From: UBA4717 sp045536775
GTDB lineage: Bacteria; Bacillota; Clostridia; Oscillospirales; CAG-272
Reading direction: 5' to 3'
Assembly (NCBI GenBank): GCA_045536775.1
Contig: JAZSOD010000042.1
Span: forward strand, 1 to 6,215
DNA: 6,215 bases
Each line of letters starts with the position of its first letter. Position 1 is the stretch's first letter. Position numbers and translations under genes: made by a program. Below the pieces are notes generated by a model. The model did not search any database, was not told where the DNA came from, and saw nothing but the letters and a program-made list of their open reading frames with translations. Positions 6,201 through 6,215 of this stretch are shown here, piece by piece.

Positions 6201-6215
6201 TATATCATCAATTCC

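Noticed and set aside
1..6215. Operon of glycosidase plus transporter as a new uptake system.
   Set aside because: The ABC proteins are exporter-type with no binding protein, and a terminator and separate promoter divide them from the beta-helix gene; adjacency alone is not enough.

Overview
The window carries four protein-coding genes, all on the minus strand. In order of transcription (right to left) they are: a small membrane protein of the DUF2809 type; two overlapping genes for half-size ABC transporters that together make a heterodimeric exporter; and a large right-handed beta-helix glycosidase-like protein with a C-terminal carbohydrate-binding module, cut off by the left edge. I see no tRNA, rRNA, CRISPR array, insertion sequence, integrase or phage gene. 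All three promoters match the sigma-A type closely with 17-bp spacers, the ribosome sites are AG-rich, and the terminators are hairpins with U-tracts. This, together with moderate GC and the family types, points to a low-to-mid GC Firmicute, most likely a gut or rumen Clostridia/Oscillospiraceae-type organism. That placement is an inference from style, not from a marker gene.

Layout. 6160-6200: promoter and an operator-like inverted repeat for the DUF2809 gene (5767-6141), which ends in a strong terminator (5731-5763). 5546-5730: a 185-base regulatory stretch with a perfect TTGACA-17-TATAAT promoter and several inverted repeats around it. 3785-5545 and 1897-3795: the two ABC genes, overlapping by 11 bases and closed by a hairpin terminator (1862-1892). 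1757-1861: a separate promoter and structured leader for the beta-helix gene, which runs from 1756 off the left end.

How the parts work together. The ABC pair is a textbook asymmetric heterodimer of the TM287/TM288, BmrCD and LmrCD kind. The first subunit lacks the Walker B glutamate and the H-loop histidine, and the second has LSQGQ in place of LSGGQ, so one composite ATP site is degenerate and the other is intact. The beta-helix protein keeps the three-aspartate signature of glycoside hydrolase clan GH-N (GH28/GH49) but not the GH28 histidine, and it starts without a signal peptide. It has its own promoter behind a terminator, so a functional link with the transporter is only suggested by adjacency. 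The most worthwhile items are the divergent beta-helix enzyme and the cluster of inverted repeats at the ABC promoter. Nothing here is clearly a new multi-gene system.
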